Of a stretch of DNA of 64,000 nt, positions 50,690-60,114 are shown one piece after another. Within the stretch, counting starts at the first letter, position 1. Every line of letters starts with the position of its first letter. The stretch is taken from contig JACKPR010000003.1 of NCBI GenBank assembly GCA_024233395.1, positions 124,001-188,000 of the forward strand. Reading direction: 5' to 3'. The notes beneath the pieces are model-generated. The model ran no database searches and was not told where the DNA came from. It was given only the letters and a program-made list of their open reading frames with translations. Made by a program: the position numbers and the translations under genes. The stretch comes from Chlamydiales bacterium. Lineage in GTDB: Bacteria; Chlamydiota; Chlamydiia; Chlamydiales; Simkaniaceae.

Positions 50690-53142
50690 TTTTTCGTTGG
50701 CTTTACTAAGATTTCACGGTTATTTTTACTAGCTTTGAGTCTTCTCTTAGACATGTACCACTGTTGCAAAATTTGAAGTGCCATTGAGGAAAGCCAGTAA
50801 ATATTTAATCCTGAAGGGAATTTATAGAAGAGGAAAGTGAAGACAATGGTCATAATCATTCCCATCTTCTGCTGTTGTTGCTGTTGATCAGTCAAAGGTC
50901 CTTTTTTCTTGTTCTGAGCCGCAGCCATTTTTTGCTGGAAGAACATCACAACCCCTAAAAGAATAGGGAGAAGGTGGAAGGATGTGCCAATAAAAGGAAT
51001 AGGGTAACTCCATGAGAAAATCACATCTGGGGCTGTCAAGTTATCGATCCATCCAGGAATAAAACTTGCACCTCGAAGGGGGAAAGCTGATTTTAATAGG
51101 TCAAACATTCCAAAGAGGAAAGGCATTTGAATAATTAAGGGAAGACATCCACCAAAAGGATTGACTTTATGCTCCTTATAAAAGGCCATCATCTCCATTT
51201 GCCCCTTCTTAGGATCCTTTTTATGTTTTTCCTGAAGCTTTTGAAGTTTTGGGCTGATTTCCTGCAATTTAAGAGTTGATTTGATTGACCAAGCATTAAG
51301 GGGGTACATCATGATCCTAAGAACAACAGTTAAAAGGATAATAGAAAGCCCCCATGAGCCTGTTAGTGTATGGAACATGTTCATGATGAAGTAGAGGAAC
51401 TTTGCAAAAGGCTCAGAAATAAAGGCAAACCACCCATGAAAGCTTTGCGTTTGAGTATATTGAGGGTTATATCCCGTTACAGGATTTGTGAAGGTTTCAT
51501 CAACTTTCGCTAAAACATTTTTATCAATAGGGCCAGCATAGAAACGGAAGTTCATGGGTTCTGTTGTTCTTCTAAGAGGCATATGAACTTCATATCCAGG
51601 GTATTTATTCGAAGGATAAAGATCATGCTGCGAGTCAATCATAACAATGCGCGAGGGGTCCATATTTCCAGGGACATTGTTAGCTTGAAAACCCATTCCA
51701 ATCTCATTTGTTGGGTCTATGATTAAAGTAAAATAACCATTCGAGTTAGCGATCCAATCGGGTTGAAAAGAACTCATTGTTGTTGAGGTTTTTGGAAGAG
51801 AGAGTTTCTCAACAACGCGTTTGCTGTTTTGAACGGTACTATATTTAATGACTGGAGCTGGATTTCCAGAAATGAGTTCGACTTCAGGAACACCTGAAGC
51901 AATCCAAAGTCCTCGAGTATCTCCTTCAATTTTAATCGAAATATCGAGGCAATAAGGGGCATTGGATCCTTCTTGAGGAAAGCTATAAGTTTTAATAATG
52001 CGTCGGTTGGGAAAAACGCCCTCGAATTGGATCATCTTATCATCGAATCGGAGGAGTTTGTAAAAGGTATTAGAGGTCTCTGGATCTTCAGAAATCGTAT
52101 TGAATGCGTAGTATTGTGGGGGAACTTTATAGGGGGGATAACCACTATTTTTCTGGATCCCTCGACGGAGGAGAGGATAGTATCCTCCAATGACAGTTTC
52201 TTTTTTGACTGTTTGCGTTGACCCCTTCTCGACAACTTGATAAGGGTGACTGGGGAAACGGGCATTACTTGTATATTTCTTATTAATAATCCGATCGAAA
52301 TTGATAGGAAGAACAACACTATCAGTATCTTTGTCACTTTTAAAAGGAAGATTGATTTCAGCGATTGCCCCCCCTAAATTTGAGAAAACAACCTGCATGG
52401 TCTCATTTTCTAATACATAATATTCCTGATTAGAGAGCTCTTCTGAAGGCATTGTCTCTACGCGGTAATTGACAAAGGATGTAAAATTCGTCAGTTTTGA
52501 AAGGGGAAGAAAAGTTTTAGTTCGGCCTTGGAAGATTCCAACAGGGAGATACTTTCCTTCAGCATAGTAGAGAACAACCCCATTTTTATCTGGAATGATC
52601 GCTGGGAAAAAAAGCTGTCCCTCATCATATTCCCCAAGGAGAACTGTAGGCTCTTCCTGATTGTTAAAAGTGACGACCTGCATATCATGAGAACCGATTT
52701 GAGGAACATAGGTTGATGTTATCCCAGGATGTCCACTAGAACTATAGACTGCAAAGTGGTCATCGGTTTGAAGAAGGCGTGCTTCTCGCCCATTGACATA
52801 AACAGTTTTTGCCCATTCTTTTTCCCAAGAGGTGACTAAATAGGTTCCTTGATCTGTTTCTACCCCCCAAGTCATAGGCGCTGTTTCATTTTTATCTTGA
52901 TAAATACGCGTTATGGGCAAGTCTTGAATGTTTGCTGTCCGCTTTTTAACATCAACCTCTTTGGCAAGTTTTTTTTCTTCTGTCAAAACCTGCTCCTTTT
53001 GCTGATAAGCTTCGTATTCCTTTTGCTTTTTTGAAGTAAAGTATTGATTGATAAAGAAAAGTCCGACAGACATTGTCACGACAAAAAATAAAAAACGTTT
53101 ATTCATCTTGTAGATAGCCTTTAGGGTTGCGTAATGGCCCAT
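50686..53142 (-). CDS. yidC: Membrane protein insertase YidC
   Basis: The 818-residue protein has an N-terminal span (about 13-31), a large periplasmic domain (about 60-565) and the conserved C-terminal insertase core of five spans, with WGLSIILLTVVLRIMMYPL near its start, containing the hydrophilic-groove Arg, and a Gln-rich loop (QQQQQQK) between late spans. It inserts membrane proteins alone or with SecYEG. The periplasmic domain is larger than in E. coli (548 aa overall), as in Chlamydia (about 787 aa). It is followed by dnaA with an ATGA overlap; upstream is a TPR gene. Confidence 0.94.
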   Translation of the reverse strand: MGHYATLKAIYKMNKRFLFFVVTMSVGLFFINQYFTSKKQKEYEAYQQKEQVLTEEKKLAKEVDVKKRTANIQDLPITRIYQDKNETAPMTWGVETDQGTYLVTSWEKEWAKTVYVNGREARLLQTDDHFAVYSSSGHPGITSTYVPQIGSHDMQVVTFNNQEEPTVLLGEYDEGQLFFPAIIPDKNGVVLYYAEGKYLPVGIFQGRTKTFLPLSKLTNFTSFVNYRVETMPSEELSNQEYYVLENETMQVVFSNLGGAIAEINLPFKSDKDTDSVVLPINFDRIINKKYTSNARFPSHPYQVVEKGSTQTVKKETVIGGYYPLLRRGIQKNSGYPPYKVPPQYYAFNTISEDPETSNTFYKLLRFDDKMIQFEGVFPNRRIIKTYSFPQEGSNAPYCLDISIKIEGDTRGLWIASGVPEVELISGNPAPVIKYSTVQNSKRVVEKLSLPKTSTTMSSFQPDWIANSNGYFTLIIDPTNEIGMGFQANNVPGNMDPSRIVMIDSQHDLYPSNKYPGYEVHMPLRRTTEPMNFRFYAGPIDKNVLAKVDETFTNPVTGYNPQYTQTQSFHGWFAFISEPFAKFLYFIMNMFHTLTGSWGLSIILLTVVLRIMMYPLNAWSIKSTLKLQEISPKLQKLQEKHKKDPKKGQMEMMAFYKEHKVNPFGGCLPLIIQMPFLFGMFDLLKSAFPLRGASFIPGWIDNLTAPDVIFSWSYPIPFIGTSFHLLPILLGVVMFFQQKMAAAQNKKKGPLTDQQQQQQKMGMIMTIVFTFLFYKFPSGLNIYWLSSMALQILQQWYMSKRRLKASKNNREILVKPTKK

Positions 53143-53203
53143 CCTACCAAAAAAAAGATAAAAAACCTAGGGATCTTTTAGAGCAAAAAACCTATGATTT
53201 TTC

Positions 53204-53223
53204 GTCGGTGTAAAAAAACCGAC
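53204..53223 (-). terminator. Short hairpin after the TPR gene
   Basis: GTCGGT (53204-53209) pairs with ACCGAC (53218-53223) across an A-rich loop, at the stop codon of the minus-strand TPR gene. It is short and lacks a clear downstream T-run, so it is a weak terminator candidate. Confidence 0.3.
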
Positions 53224-55328
53224 TATTTCGTGTGAGATTCTAGCTCAGTGACAAAAGCTTGAAACCCTTCCGTTTCTCGGAGATTTTCGAGCCATTCGTC
53301 CTCTAAAATTTCCTCAATAGGTGGAAGGGCATCAAAAGCTTTTGCCTTTTCTAATAACCGGAGGGAATTATCGAGATCCCCAATCACGGAATAAAGACAA
53401 GAAAGGGCATAATACGCATGAGTATTGCCCAGTTTAGCAGCTTGGATCATCTTGTATTCAGCTTCACGAAGAATTTGATCGGATTCCACATCATTTTCAA
53501 GGAGATCCCCAAGGTTCACAAGGGTAAGCGCCCAGTCTAAGATGATTTGGTCATTTTCTTTTTCTTTTTGATGAGCTACCCGATAGTGATGAATAGCGCG
53601 ATGGAAAATTTCTGGTTCGCTGACAAGTTCAGCATAATGGCTATAAGTTAAGGCTAATTGGAAGTGGATTTGGGGAAATTCAGGTTTAAGCATCAGAATA
53701 TGATTTAAAAGATCGATCGCTTTCACATAATGCTGATCACTTTCTTTGAACCCTGCAAATTGATCAAGCGCTGATGCGTAATAGAAAATCCAATCGGTAT
53801 GTATATAAGCGGCGTTTTTCTGCAGGTTTAAGGCTTCCTCAAAATGATAGACTGAAAGTTCAATTATCTCCATTTCATGACTAATCTCACCATATTTTAG
53901 GAGGCACATTGCATAGTGGCTATGGCAAAGGCTCGACTTTTTTAGATGAAGAGCTTGTTCAAAAAAATGAAGAGAACGCTCATAACTTTTTTCATCATGA
54001 TCTATGAGGGCCGCTGCAAAACTGCTGGAAGCCATTGCATACCACAAGCGGGGATGAGCTCTGTTAATGCTAAGGCCTTCTTGAAATTGTTCTAAAGCTT
54101 GGTAGTAGTAGTCGAGATCTTTATAGTAGGTTCCAAGGGCGTAAAAACACATCCCATAGGCATAAAAAGTTTCTGGATTTTCATGTTCTTCAATCAAATG
54201 TTCGATTTTTCCAAGAGCTTCATGAATGAGTTCCAATTGTTCTGTATAACTTCCTAATAGAGCTAATGCTTCTACCCAAACTGCAGTGATATAAGGGTTT
54301 CTTTTGTCAAAGCGGTGGGCTTTGAAACATTTATCAATACAGGCCCGAATTTTTTTTGTATCTTTGAAGATAGCTCCTGATTCTAAAAGAAGGCGGGCCC
54401 ATTCAAGATAAACCTTTGAATCATTTTTTGAGAGTTGAAGTGTTGTTGAAAAACACTCATTAGCTTGAGAAAAATGATCTTCATCATGGGAATAGCTATA
54501 AAGTGTTTTTAAGGCGGTTCCAAGGAGAAACCAACCCTCTGCAAAGGAGATTTTGATTGAAACAGCATTTTTATAACAGTGAATGGCCTTGAGCAAAAGG
54601 CGGATATCATTGGTCTTTTTCCCCATCACATGGTAGACACTGCCAAAGTTGATCCAAAATTCTGGGGCTAAATCATCCTGAAGAGTCGAGGCTTTTTCAT
54701 AAGCTTTGATGGCATAATGATAATCGGTAATTTCACCAGACTTCTTAGCAAGTTCATTCCACAAATCACCTAAATCCCAGTGGAGATCTGCTAGGACATC
54801 AGGTGTTTGTCCTTCAGAAATTTCAATTGCTCGTTCGTATTTTTTAAGAGCATTTGTGAAATAGCTAGGTTCCTTCCGTCTTTTTCCTAAAAAATAGAGG
54901 GTATTTCCCCAAAGATGCCAAGCTTGGAAACAGTAGGGATCTAAAGTTGTAGCAATTTTGAAGCGTTTACTCGCAAGTGTTAGCCCTTCATCATTTTCTT
55001 CAGAGCTTCCATATTCAAAGAGTGCGAGCCCCTGTTGCATAAAAAGTTGAGGGTTTTCGGGGTCAAGTTTGGCTGCCATATCAAAATATTCTATACCCCC
55101 TTTGTCCCCATGAAGAAGTCGAAATTCTCCTTTTTGAAGGAGGTTTTCGCTAAGAGCAGAATAATCCTTACTTTCCTTTAGCTCCTCAATAGGGCTCGTT
55201 AAAGAAGGGTCCTTTTGAGCCGGGAATTTAAAATCTGTAGGATGTTTGATTTGCTCTATTTTTGCCATACCTTGAAAAGTGGGGTTAGGTGAATTACGGA
55301 TTATAGGTAAGGGATCCATTTTCGACAA
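53223..55328 (-). CDS. Large TPR-repeat protein (701 aa)
   Basis: Nearly the whole protein (about 60-690) is a solenoid of TPR-type helix pairs, with recurrent consensus elements such as A-x-x-x-Y-x-x-A-I/L and G-x-x-x-x-x-x-A (for example FEQALHLKKSSLCHSHYAM, YERAIEISEGQTPDVL and YEKASTLQDD). I count at least a dozen units. No signal peptide or membrane span; it should be a cytoplasmic or secreted scaffold. No catalytic domain. Partners are unknown. It ends before the yidC promoter region and is divergent from the thioesterase gene. Confidence 0.85.
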   Translation of the reverse strand: MSKMDPLPIIRNSPNPTFQGMAKIEQIKHPTDFKFPAQKDPSLTSPIEELKESKDYSALSENLLQKGEFRLLHGDKGGIEYFDMAAKLDPENPQLFMQQGLALFEYGSSEENDEGLTLASKRFKIATTLDPYCFQAWHLWGNTLYFLGKRRKEPSYFTNALKKYERAIEISEGQTPDVLADLHWDLGDLWNELAKKSGEITDYHYAIKAYEKASTLQDDLAPEFWINFGSVYHVMGKKTNDIRLLLKAIHCYKNAVSIKISFAEGWFLLGTALKTLYSYSHDEDHFSQANECFSTTLQLSKNDSKVYLEWARLLLESGAIFKDTKKIRACIDKCFKAHRFDKRNPYITAVWVEALALLGSYTEQLELIHEALGKIEHLIEEHENPETFYAYGMCFYALGTYYKDLDYYYQALEQFQEGLSINRAHPRLWYAMASSSFAAALIDHDEKSYERSLHFFEQALHLKKSSLCHSHYAMCLLKYGEISHEMEIIELSVYHFEEALNLQKNAAYIHTDWIFYYASALDQFAGFKESDQHYVKAIDLLNHILMLKPEFPQIHFQLALTYSHYAELVSEPEIFHRAIHHYRVAHQKEKENDQIILDWALTLVNLGDLLENDVESDQILREAEYKMIQAAKLGNTHAYYALSCLYSVIGDLDNSLRLLEKAKAFDALPPIEEILEDEWLENLRETEGFQAFVTELESHTK

Positions 55329-55443
55329 CGTGCTTTCCCTCTAAAAAATAGATTTATAGGTGGGGGAGCTGATTAGAATTTTAATTCGACGATTTAAAAT
55401 AAGAGGTTTAAAAAAAGCCCCTCTTAACCTAAAATTTATATGT

Positions 55444-55857
55444 ATGTATAGCTATAAAAGAATGATTAGAGTTCAAGATACCGATGCAACTGGGGTTCTC
55501 TACTTTGCAAACCAATTGCAGATCGGTTTAGAAGCCTTTGAAGATTTTCTTTGGACTCAAGGATTTTCTATAGGGGAAATGATCAAAAAAAAACATTACC
55601 TCCTCCCGATTGTTCATGCTGAGGCCGACTTCTTTGCGCCGATTCATGTGAGCGATATATTAGAGTTGACATTGACCTTTCCAAAGATTGGAACAACCTC
55701 CTTTACCCATGCATCGGAGATCTTTAAAAAGGGAAAAAAAGTCGGAACAGTCAAGATTGTGCATGTGGTCTATTGTCCAGAGAAAGAAGAGGGAATTCCG
55801 ATTCCTGAGGAACTTAAAAGTAAAATTCTAACTTGCTTAGAATCAAAATTTTTATAA
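55444..55857 (+). CDS. Hotdog-fold acyl-CoA thioesterase, candidate DHNA-CoA hydrolase (MenI)
   Basis: The product is a 4HBT-type hotdog protein: MIRVQDTDATGVLYFANQL carries the D-x-D-x-x-G motif of the YbgC/4-hydroxybenzoyl-CoA thioesterase family, followed by VHAEADFFAPIHVSD and a final strand. The start is probably ATG 55444 (137 aa) rather than the upstream GTG at 55360, since the added residues are basic and atypical; ATG 55462 is also possible. It is next to a menaquinone operon that lacks a thioesterase, so it may hydrolyse 1,4-dihydroxy-2-naphthoyl-CoA. This role is inferred from the neighbourhood. A TolC/Tol-Pal-type YbgC role is the alternative. Confidence 0.72.
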   Translation: MYSYKRMIRVQDTDATGVLYFANQLQIGLEAFEDFLWTQGFSIGEMIKKKHYLLPIVHAEADFFAPIHVSDILELTLTFPKIGTTSFTHASEIFKKGKKVGTVKIVHVVYCPEKEEGIPIPEELKSKILTCLESKFL

Positions 55858-55881
55858 TAATGCCTTCCTAAAAGGTATAGA

Positions 55882-56319
55882 ATGACACCGTTACTTAGAA
55901 AAACCTCTGCTCAGTTAGGCTATGACGATCCATCCCTGTTATTTCATAGAACAGCTTGGATGTCTGCAACTTTTGCCTTAGCAACGGTTGCGGGGAAATT
56001 CTTTGTGAAAGATCTCAATATCAAATCCCATTTTGTTTTTGGTCAATTAAGCTCTTTGACGGTCAATCTGATCTTTTATAATGATTATATTGGAAGAAAC
56101 ATCGTTGAATGCCCAAATCCTCTTAAAAAAGATCTTTTTTACGTCATCCATCATCTTGCATTTATTCTCATGCCTGTTGTGATTGGAAAACTCGTTGTGA
56201 ATCGGTACTTTGGAAATGTCACTTGGATACAAGCCGCGAAAAGAGGGATATACTTTGGTGGTTTTGGTATAGCTACTCTTTGTGCGACCGAGATTTACAA
56301 GAGGGGACAAAAGAAATAG
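55882..56319 (+). CDS. Small membrane protein, unknown function
   Basis: The 145-residue product has three hydrophobic segments (about 26-42, 86-103 and 117-135) and a basic C-terminus. Its 3' end overlaps menE, on the other strand, by 47 bp. AAAAGGTA precedes the ATG. It is probably co-transcribed with the thioesterase. No family recognised. Confidence 0.6.
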   Translation: MTPLLRKTSAQLGYDDPSLLFHRTAWMSATFALATVAGKFFVKDLNIKSHFVFGQLSSLTVNLIFYNDYIGRNIVECPNPLKKDLFYVIHHLAFILMPVVIGKLVVNRYFGNVTWIQAAKRGIYFGGFGIATLCATEIYKRGQKK

Positions 56320-57592
56320 GGATTTTAAACTTCGGTAGAAAGGTGCTTAAATATTCCTTTAGTTCTTCTTCTTGATACTTCTTTTCACTTTCAATGTAAG
56401 CTGTTGGCCGGAACCCAAACTCTTCATCAGGAATAGGGACAACTTCAGCTCGGATGATTCCTTCAATATTTCCCAGAAGTTTTTCGATTTCTTCTGGGTG
56501 GATATTTTCTCCACCACTGATGAAAAGGCGATCTTTTCTTCCCCAAACTTGGAGTCCTGTTTTAGGAGAATAGGTTCCAAGATCGCGTGTTTCGAAATAC
56601 CCTTCCGAAGTTAAAGAAAGGTCAAAGGTTCCATCACCTTGAAGATACCCTTTAAATAACGTTTTTCCTTTTACAAGAATTTCACCATCTTTTCCTATTT
56701 TTAAGTCACGATAAGGAAGAGGGTGGCCTAAGGAAAAAAATGCCTGATTAAAGTGGGTAGCAATTTGAGAGCTCATTTCAGTCATCCCATAAGTGGGATG
56801 AAGATTGACGCTGCGATTTAAAGCTTTTTGATAGAAAGAAGAGGGGATATGGGCGCCACCAAGGAGAACATGTTTATAAGGTGAAATCTTTTCTTTGTCT
56901 AAAAGACGTTTGAGTTGGGTTGGAACAAGAGAAAGGTGAGTTATACCCTCTATATCTTCACCTAGTGCAACTGTCCCTCCAGCCAAAAATGTTCGGAAAA
57001 GGAGGGCAATACCTGCAATGTGATAAAGAGGAAGAGAAAGTTGGTAGCGGTCTCCCTTTTCAATGGGAAGATAGGCATTGGAACCAAGAGCACTATAGTA
57101 ATGATTCCCTAGAGTATGACATGCAATTTTTGGTTTTGCGGTTGTTCCAGATGTAAAGAGGTAAGTCGCACTTTGTTTTTTTTCTAAAAAGGTTTGTCCC
57201 GAGAGTTTCCCCTTTCGAAAAATTTTAGAAAAAGGGAGTGAGATTTGCTTGATTTTCGGAAGTTTTATTCCATCGGGATAAAGAAGAAAAGGAGCTCTCA
57301 GTTCATCTAAACTTTGGGGAAGAGTTTCTAAGGGGTGGTAAGTATTGATCGGGCAGGCTATAGCCCCCAGCCTAAACAAAGCGAAAAAAAGGAGGGGAGT
57401 CGGAAATTCTTTGTTGGGGAGAATTGCTATAGGGTCATGGGCTTTAACTCCATATTCTTTGAGTGACGAAACAACACCTTCAATGAACTTTTCACACTCT
57501 AAATAACTCCATTTCTCTTCTTTAGAGATTAGAGCGAGGTCTTTTGGGGTTTTTCTAGCATAAAGGGAAAAAGGACATTCAAATACATTCAT
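56273..57592 (-). CDS. menE: 2-succinylbenzoate--CoA ligase
   Basis: MenE activates o-succinylbenzoate with ATP and CoA. The 439-residue product is an ANL-family adenylate-forming enzyme: the P-loop-like YLFTSGTTAKPK, the A5 region (HPTYGMTEMSS), A7 SEGYFETRDLG, A8 WGRKDRLFISGGENIHPEEIE, and a C-terminal Lys-bearing domain. It is the last gene of the men operon and starts 14 bp inside menC. The gene overlaps the 3' end of a plus-strand gene. Confidence 0.92.
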   Translation of the reverse strand: MNVFECPFSLYARKTPKDLALISKEEKWSYLECEKFIEGVVSSLKEYGVKAHDPIAILPNKEFPTPLLFFALFRLGAIACPINTYHPLETLPQSLDELRAPFLLYPDGIKLPKIKQISLPFSKIFRKGKLSGQTFLEKKQSATYLFTSGTTAKPKIACHTLGNHYYSALGSNAYLPIEKGDRYQLSLPLYHIAGIALLFRTFLAGGTVALGEDIEGITHLSLVPTQLKRLLDKEKISPYKHVLLGGAHIPSSFYQKALNRSVNLHPTYGMTEMSSQIATHFNQAFFSLGHPLPYRDLKIGKDGEILVKGKTLFKGYLQGDGTFDLSLTSEGYFETRDLGTYSPKTGLQVWGRKDRLFISGGENIHPEEIEKLLGNIEGIIRAEVVPIPDEEFGFRPTAYIESEKKYQEEELKEYLSTFLPKFKIPISFVPSCKSRSHKE

Positions 57593-58397
57593 CGAGGATA
57601 ACCTGCAATCTATCCATTTTTAATCTCCACTCCTTTGGAAAGTGAAGCATTCCGTTTTTATAATAGGGCTCCTCTTCAAAGAGGGAATCTTCAAAGAGAT
57701 GACACGTTCCTAGCCCCATCGGTTTTAAAGGGAGTTTCAACCGATAAGCAAGCTTTGCAAGTTGATAGATCCCTAATTCACTCTCATAGCTACTACTCAA
57801 AATAAAATCGACCCCTTTTACTTTTTTGGGAAGGGGATATCCATGAAGCATCGGCTTAATAATATGCATTTTTACGTGGGGATAAGGAGGGTTTTCTCCA
57901 CTCCGAAGCGATTCGTCAAGAGCAACAGGATGGGGAAAAGCCGAAGGATTTTCTCCAGGTTTTAAAGGTTCTTCAAAATAGTCAAGGTTAGGGAAATGTT
58001 TTGCAAAAGTTATTGCTTCTTGTAGCTTCCACTTTTGATTCATATCAACGCCAGAGCAATCACTTTTTTCAACTTTTTTAATCGCTTCTTGCAAAGTGAG
58101 ATGTCCGATTTTTATCTTTTCTTTTTCTAGGATACGGATAGGGATAGCATCAATCTCTAAAGGATCTAAGAGATCAAGCATCGCTGCAGCTAGCCCCCAT
58201 TGTACAGAAGGGTAAGAAGAATCATTTCCTTCAATTAAATCACTTATTGCTTCATTAAGAGTTTCCTGACTAAAGCCTGGCAAGGGAGCCACTTCTCCCC
58301 ACCCTATTTTTCCATTTTCTGATTCTAGACGAAGGAGAACTCCTTCTCGAATGCTTCCTTTAAAAGTACGGGAATAGTAGTAAATCGTTCTCTTCAT
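57579..58397 (-). CDS. menC: o-Succinylbenzoate synthase
   Basis: MenC dehydrates SHCHC to o-succinylbenzoate (enolase superfamily). The 272-residue protein has metal ligands of the barrel: D118 in VDMNQKW (with Asn120), E142/E143 in YFEEPL, D161 in ALDES and the base Lys181 in IIKP. The acid Lys of the first strand lies in the KIKIG region. Length is slightly short of the family (about 320), with trimmed loops. It follows menA by 14 bases and overlaps menE by 14. Confidence 0.9.
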   Translation of the reverse strand: MKRTIYYYSRTFKGSIREGVLLRLESENGKIGWGEVAPLPGFSQETLNEAISDLIEGNDSSYPSVQWGLAAAMLDLLDPLEIDAIPIRILEKEKIKIGHLTLQEAIKKVEKSDCSGVDMNQKWKLQEAITFAKHFPNLDYFEEPLKPGENPSAFPHPVALDESLRSGENPPYPHVKMHIIKPMLHGYPLPKKVKGVDFILSSSYESELGIYQLAKLAYRLKLPLKPMGLGTCHLFEDSLFEEEPYYKNGMLHFPKEWRLKMDRLQVILDECI

Positions 58398-58411
58398 GAA
58401 CTTATTCCATC

Positions 58412-59281
58412 TTAAAAAATCCAGCCAAGAATAAACAGAAATGTATAAAGGGTCAGCAATTTTCCAACTTTTGGAAAAAGAGGAGCAAGATTTTTTGGGG
58501 CTGTACTATTGAAAACATTTCTAACAAGAGGAATTCCAAGTCCCAATGTTGCAACAGAAGTTAATGACCAAGGATGTTTTCCAGTAATGCCAAAAAGAAT
58601 AATAGGAGTGAGGATTCCAAGGATGATGCAAAGGGCAAACTCCCACCTTCCAAAACTCATTCCAAAGCGGACAGGAAGGGATTTTTTATTGGCTTGTTTG
58701 TCACTTTCATAATCACGGAGATTATTCATGACAAGAATAGCAGTGGATAAAAGGCCAGGAGGAAATCCTGCAAGAATTGCTATGGAGGAGATTTTTCCTG
58801 TCAGAAGATAGAAAACCCCACAGGTAGCAACGGGTCCAAAAAAGATTAAAACAAAAAGATCTCCAAGTCCTAAATAACCCAGAGGATAGGGCCCTCCTGT
58901 ATAAAGGTACCCAAAGAGGATCGCTAAAAGAGCTAGGAGTCCGATTTGCCATCCTCCTATGAGCATTAGATAGATTCCAGCAATTCCAGCAATTCCAAAG
59001 ACTCCAAAGGTCACTTTTCGCATCTTTTCAGGAGAGACAAGTCCTGCTTGAACCAGGCGTCGAGGTCCTTTTCTTTCGGGAGTGTCGGTTCCTTTTAAGA
59101 AATCGATATAGTCATTAGCAAAATTGGTTCCAATTTGAACGGCAAGAGCAAAAATTATGCAGGCTATGAAGACGGCAATAGGAAAGCTTTCTTGGTCAAA
59201 AGCTATGACACCTCCAATTAAAACAGGAGAAAGGGAAGCGATGAGTGTTTTAGGGCGGGCTCCTTCTATCCAAATATTCAT
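58412..59281 (-). CDS. menA: 1,4-Dihydroxy-2-naphthoate polyprenyltransferase
   Basis: MenA attaches the polyprenyl chain to DHNA at the membrane. The 289-residue UbiA-family protein has eight or nine spans and the first Asp-rich site NFANDYIDFLKGTDTPER, followed by RRLVQAGLVSPEKM, and a second Asp-rich motif NNLRDYESDKQANKKSLPVRFG. Its ATG overlaps the menB stop by 4 bp, giving coupling. Confidence 0.94.
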   Translation of the reverse strand: MNIWIEGARPKTLIASLSPVLIGGVIAFDQESFPIAVFIACIIFALAVQIGTNFANDYIDFLKGTDTPERKGPRRLVQAGLVSPEKMRKVTFGVFGIAGIAGIYLMLIGGWQIGLLALLAILFGYLYTGGPYPLGYLGLGDLFVLIFFGPVATCGVFYLLTGKISSIAILAGFPPGLLSTAILVMNNLRDYESDKQANKKSLPVRFGMSFGRWEFALCIILGILTPIILFGITGKHPWSLTSVATLGLGIPLVRNVFNSTAPKNLAPLFPKVGKLLTLYTFLFILGWIF

Positions 59282-60114
59282 GGTCTTTTAGGGAATTTTG
59301 AAAAATCGGGTTTTCGCTTTTCTAAAAAGGCTTGGTGTCCTTCTTGAGCTTCTTCAGACATGTAGTAAAGAAGCGTTGCATTCCCTGCTAGTTCTTGAAG
59401 CCCAATTTCTCCATCACAATCAGCATTAAGGCCTGCCTTTAAGCAGCGGAGGGCAAGAGGGGAATGCTCCAACATTTTTTGGCACCATTCAACGGTTACT
59501 TTTTCAAGATCTTCAAGAGGGACAACATGATTGACAAGTCCCATTTCAAGAGCTTCGCTCGCACTATATTGGCGACAAAGATACCAAATTTCCCGTGCTT
59601 TTTTTTGTCCCACAATGCGAGAGAGATAACTTGCTCCAAGACCTCCATCGAAGGAACCGACTTTTGGCCCCGTTTGCCCGAAAATTGCATTATCAGCTGC
59701 AATCGTTAAATCACAAACCACATGGAGAACATGTCCTCCACCAATCGCATAGCCTGCAACCATTGCAACAATGGGTTTTGGACAGCTGCGCATGGCTCTT
59801 TGGAAATCGAGAACATTCAGGCGATGGACACCTGCGTTATCAGAATATCCCGCTTCTCCACGAATCGATTGATCTCCTCCCGAACAAAAAGCTTTTCCTC
59901 CAGCACCCGTTAGAATAATGACGCCGATTTCATGGTCATTACGCGCATCTTCTAAAGCATGGAGCATCTCCTGAACAGTTAACGGACGAAAAGCATTATG
60001 AATCCGCGGGCGGTTGATGGTGATTTTTGCAATTCCCTCCATTTTATGGTAGAGGATATCGGTATATTCACCAGAAACTTTCCAGTTGAGTATTGCTTCA
60101 GCGACTTGTGTCAT
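59278..60114 (-). CDS. menB: 1,4-Dihydroxy-2-naphthoyl-CoA synthase
   Basis: MenB cyclises o-succinylbenzoyl-CoA to DHNA-CoA (crotonase fold). The 278-residue protein is very like E. coli MenB across its length, including the oxyanion region GKAFCSGGDQ, VAGYAIGGGHVLHVVCDLTIA, and QTGPKVGSFDGGLGASYL. The Gly in QTGPKVGSF is where type II enzymes carry an Asp, so this should be a type I, bicarbonate-dependent enzyme. It overlaps menH by 17 bp and menA by 4 bp. The high similarity to proteobacterial MenB could reflect transfer, which a tree would test. Confidence 0.96.
   Translation of the reverse strand: MTQVAEAILNWKVSGEYTDILYHKMEGIAKITINRPRIHNAFRPLTVQEMLHALEDARNDHEIGVIILTGAGGKAFCSGGDQSIRGEAGYSDNAGVHRLNVLDFQRAMRSCPKPIVAMVAGYAIGGGHVLHVVCDLTIAADNAIFGQTGPKVGSFDGGLGASYLSRIVGQKKAREIWYLCRQYSASEALEMGLVNHVVPLEDLEKVTVEWCQKMLEHSPLALRCLKAGLNADCDGEIGLQELAGNATLLYYMSEEAQEGHQAFLEKRKPDFSKFPKRP

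Noticed and set aside
48413..50700. Replication origin near dnaA
   Set aside because: No cluster of DnaA boxes was visible; chlamydial dnaA genes need not mark the origin.
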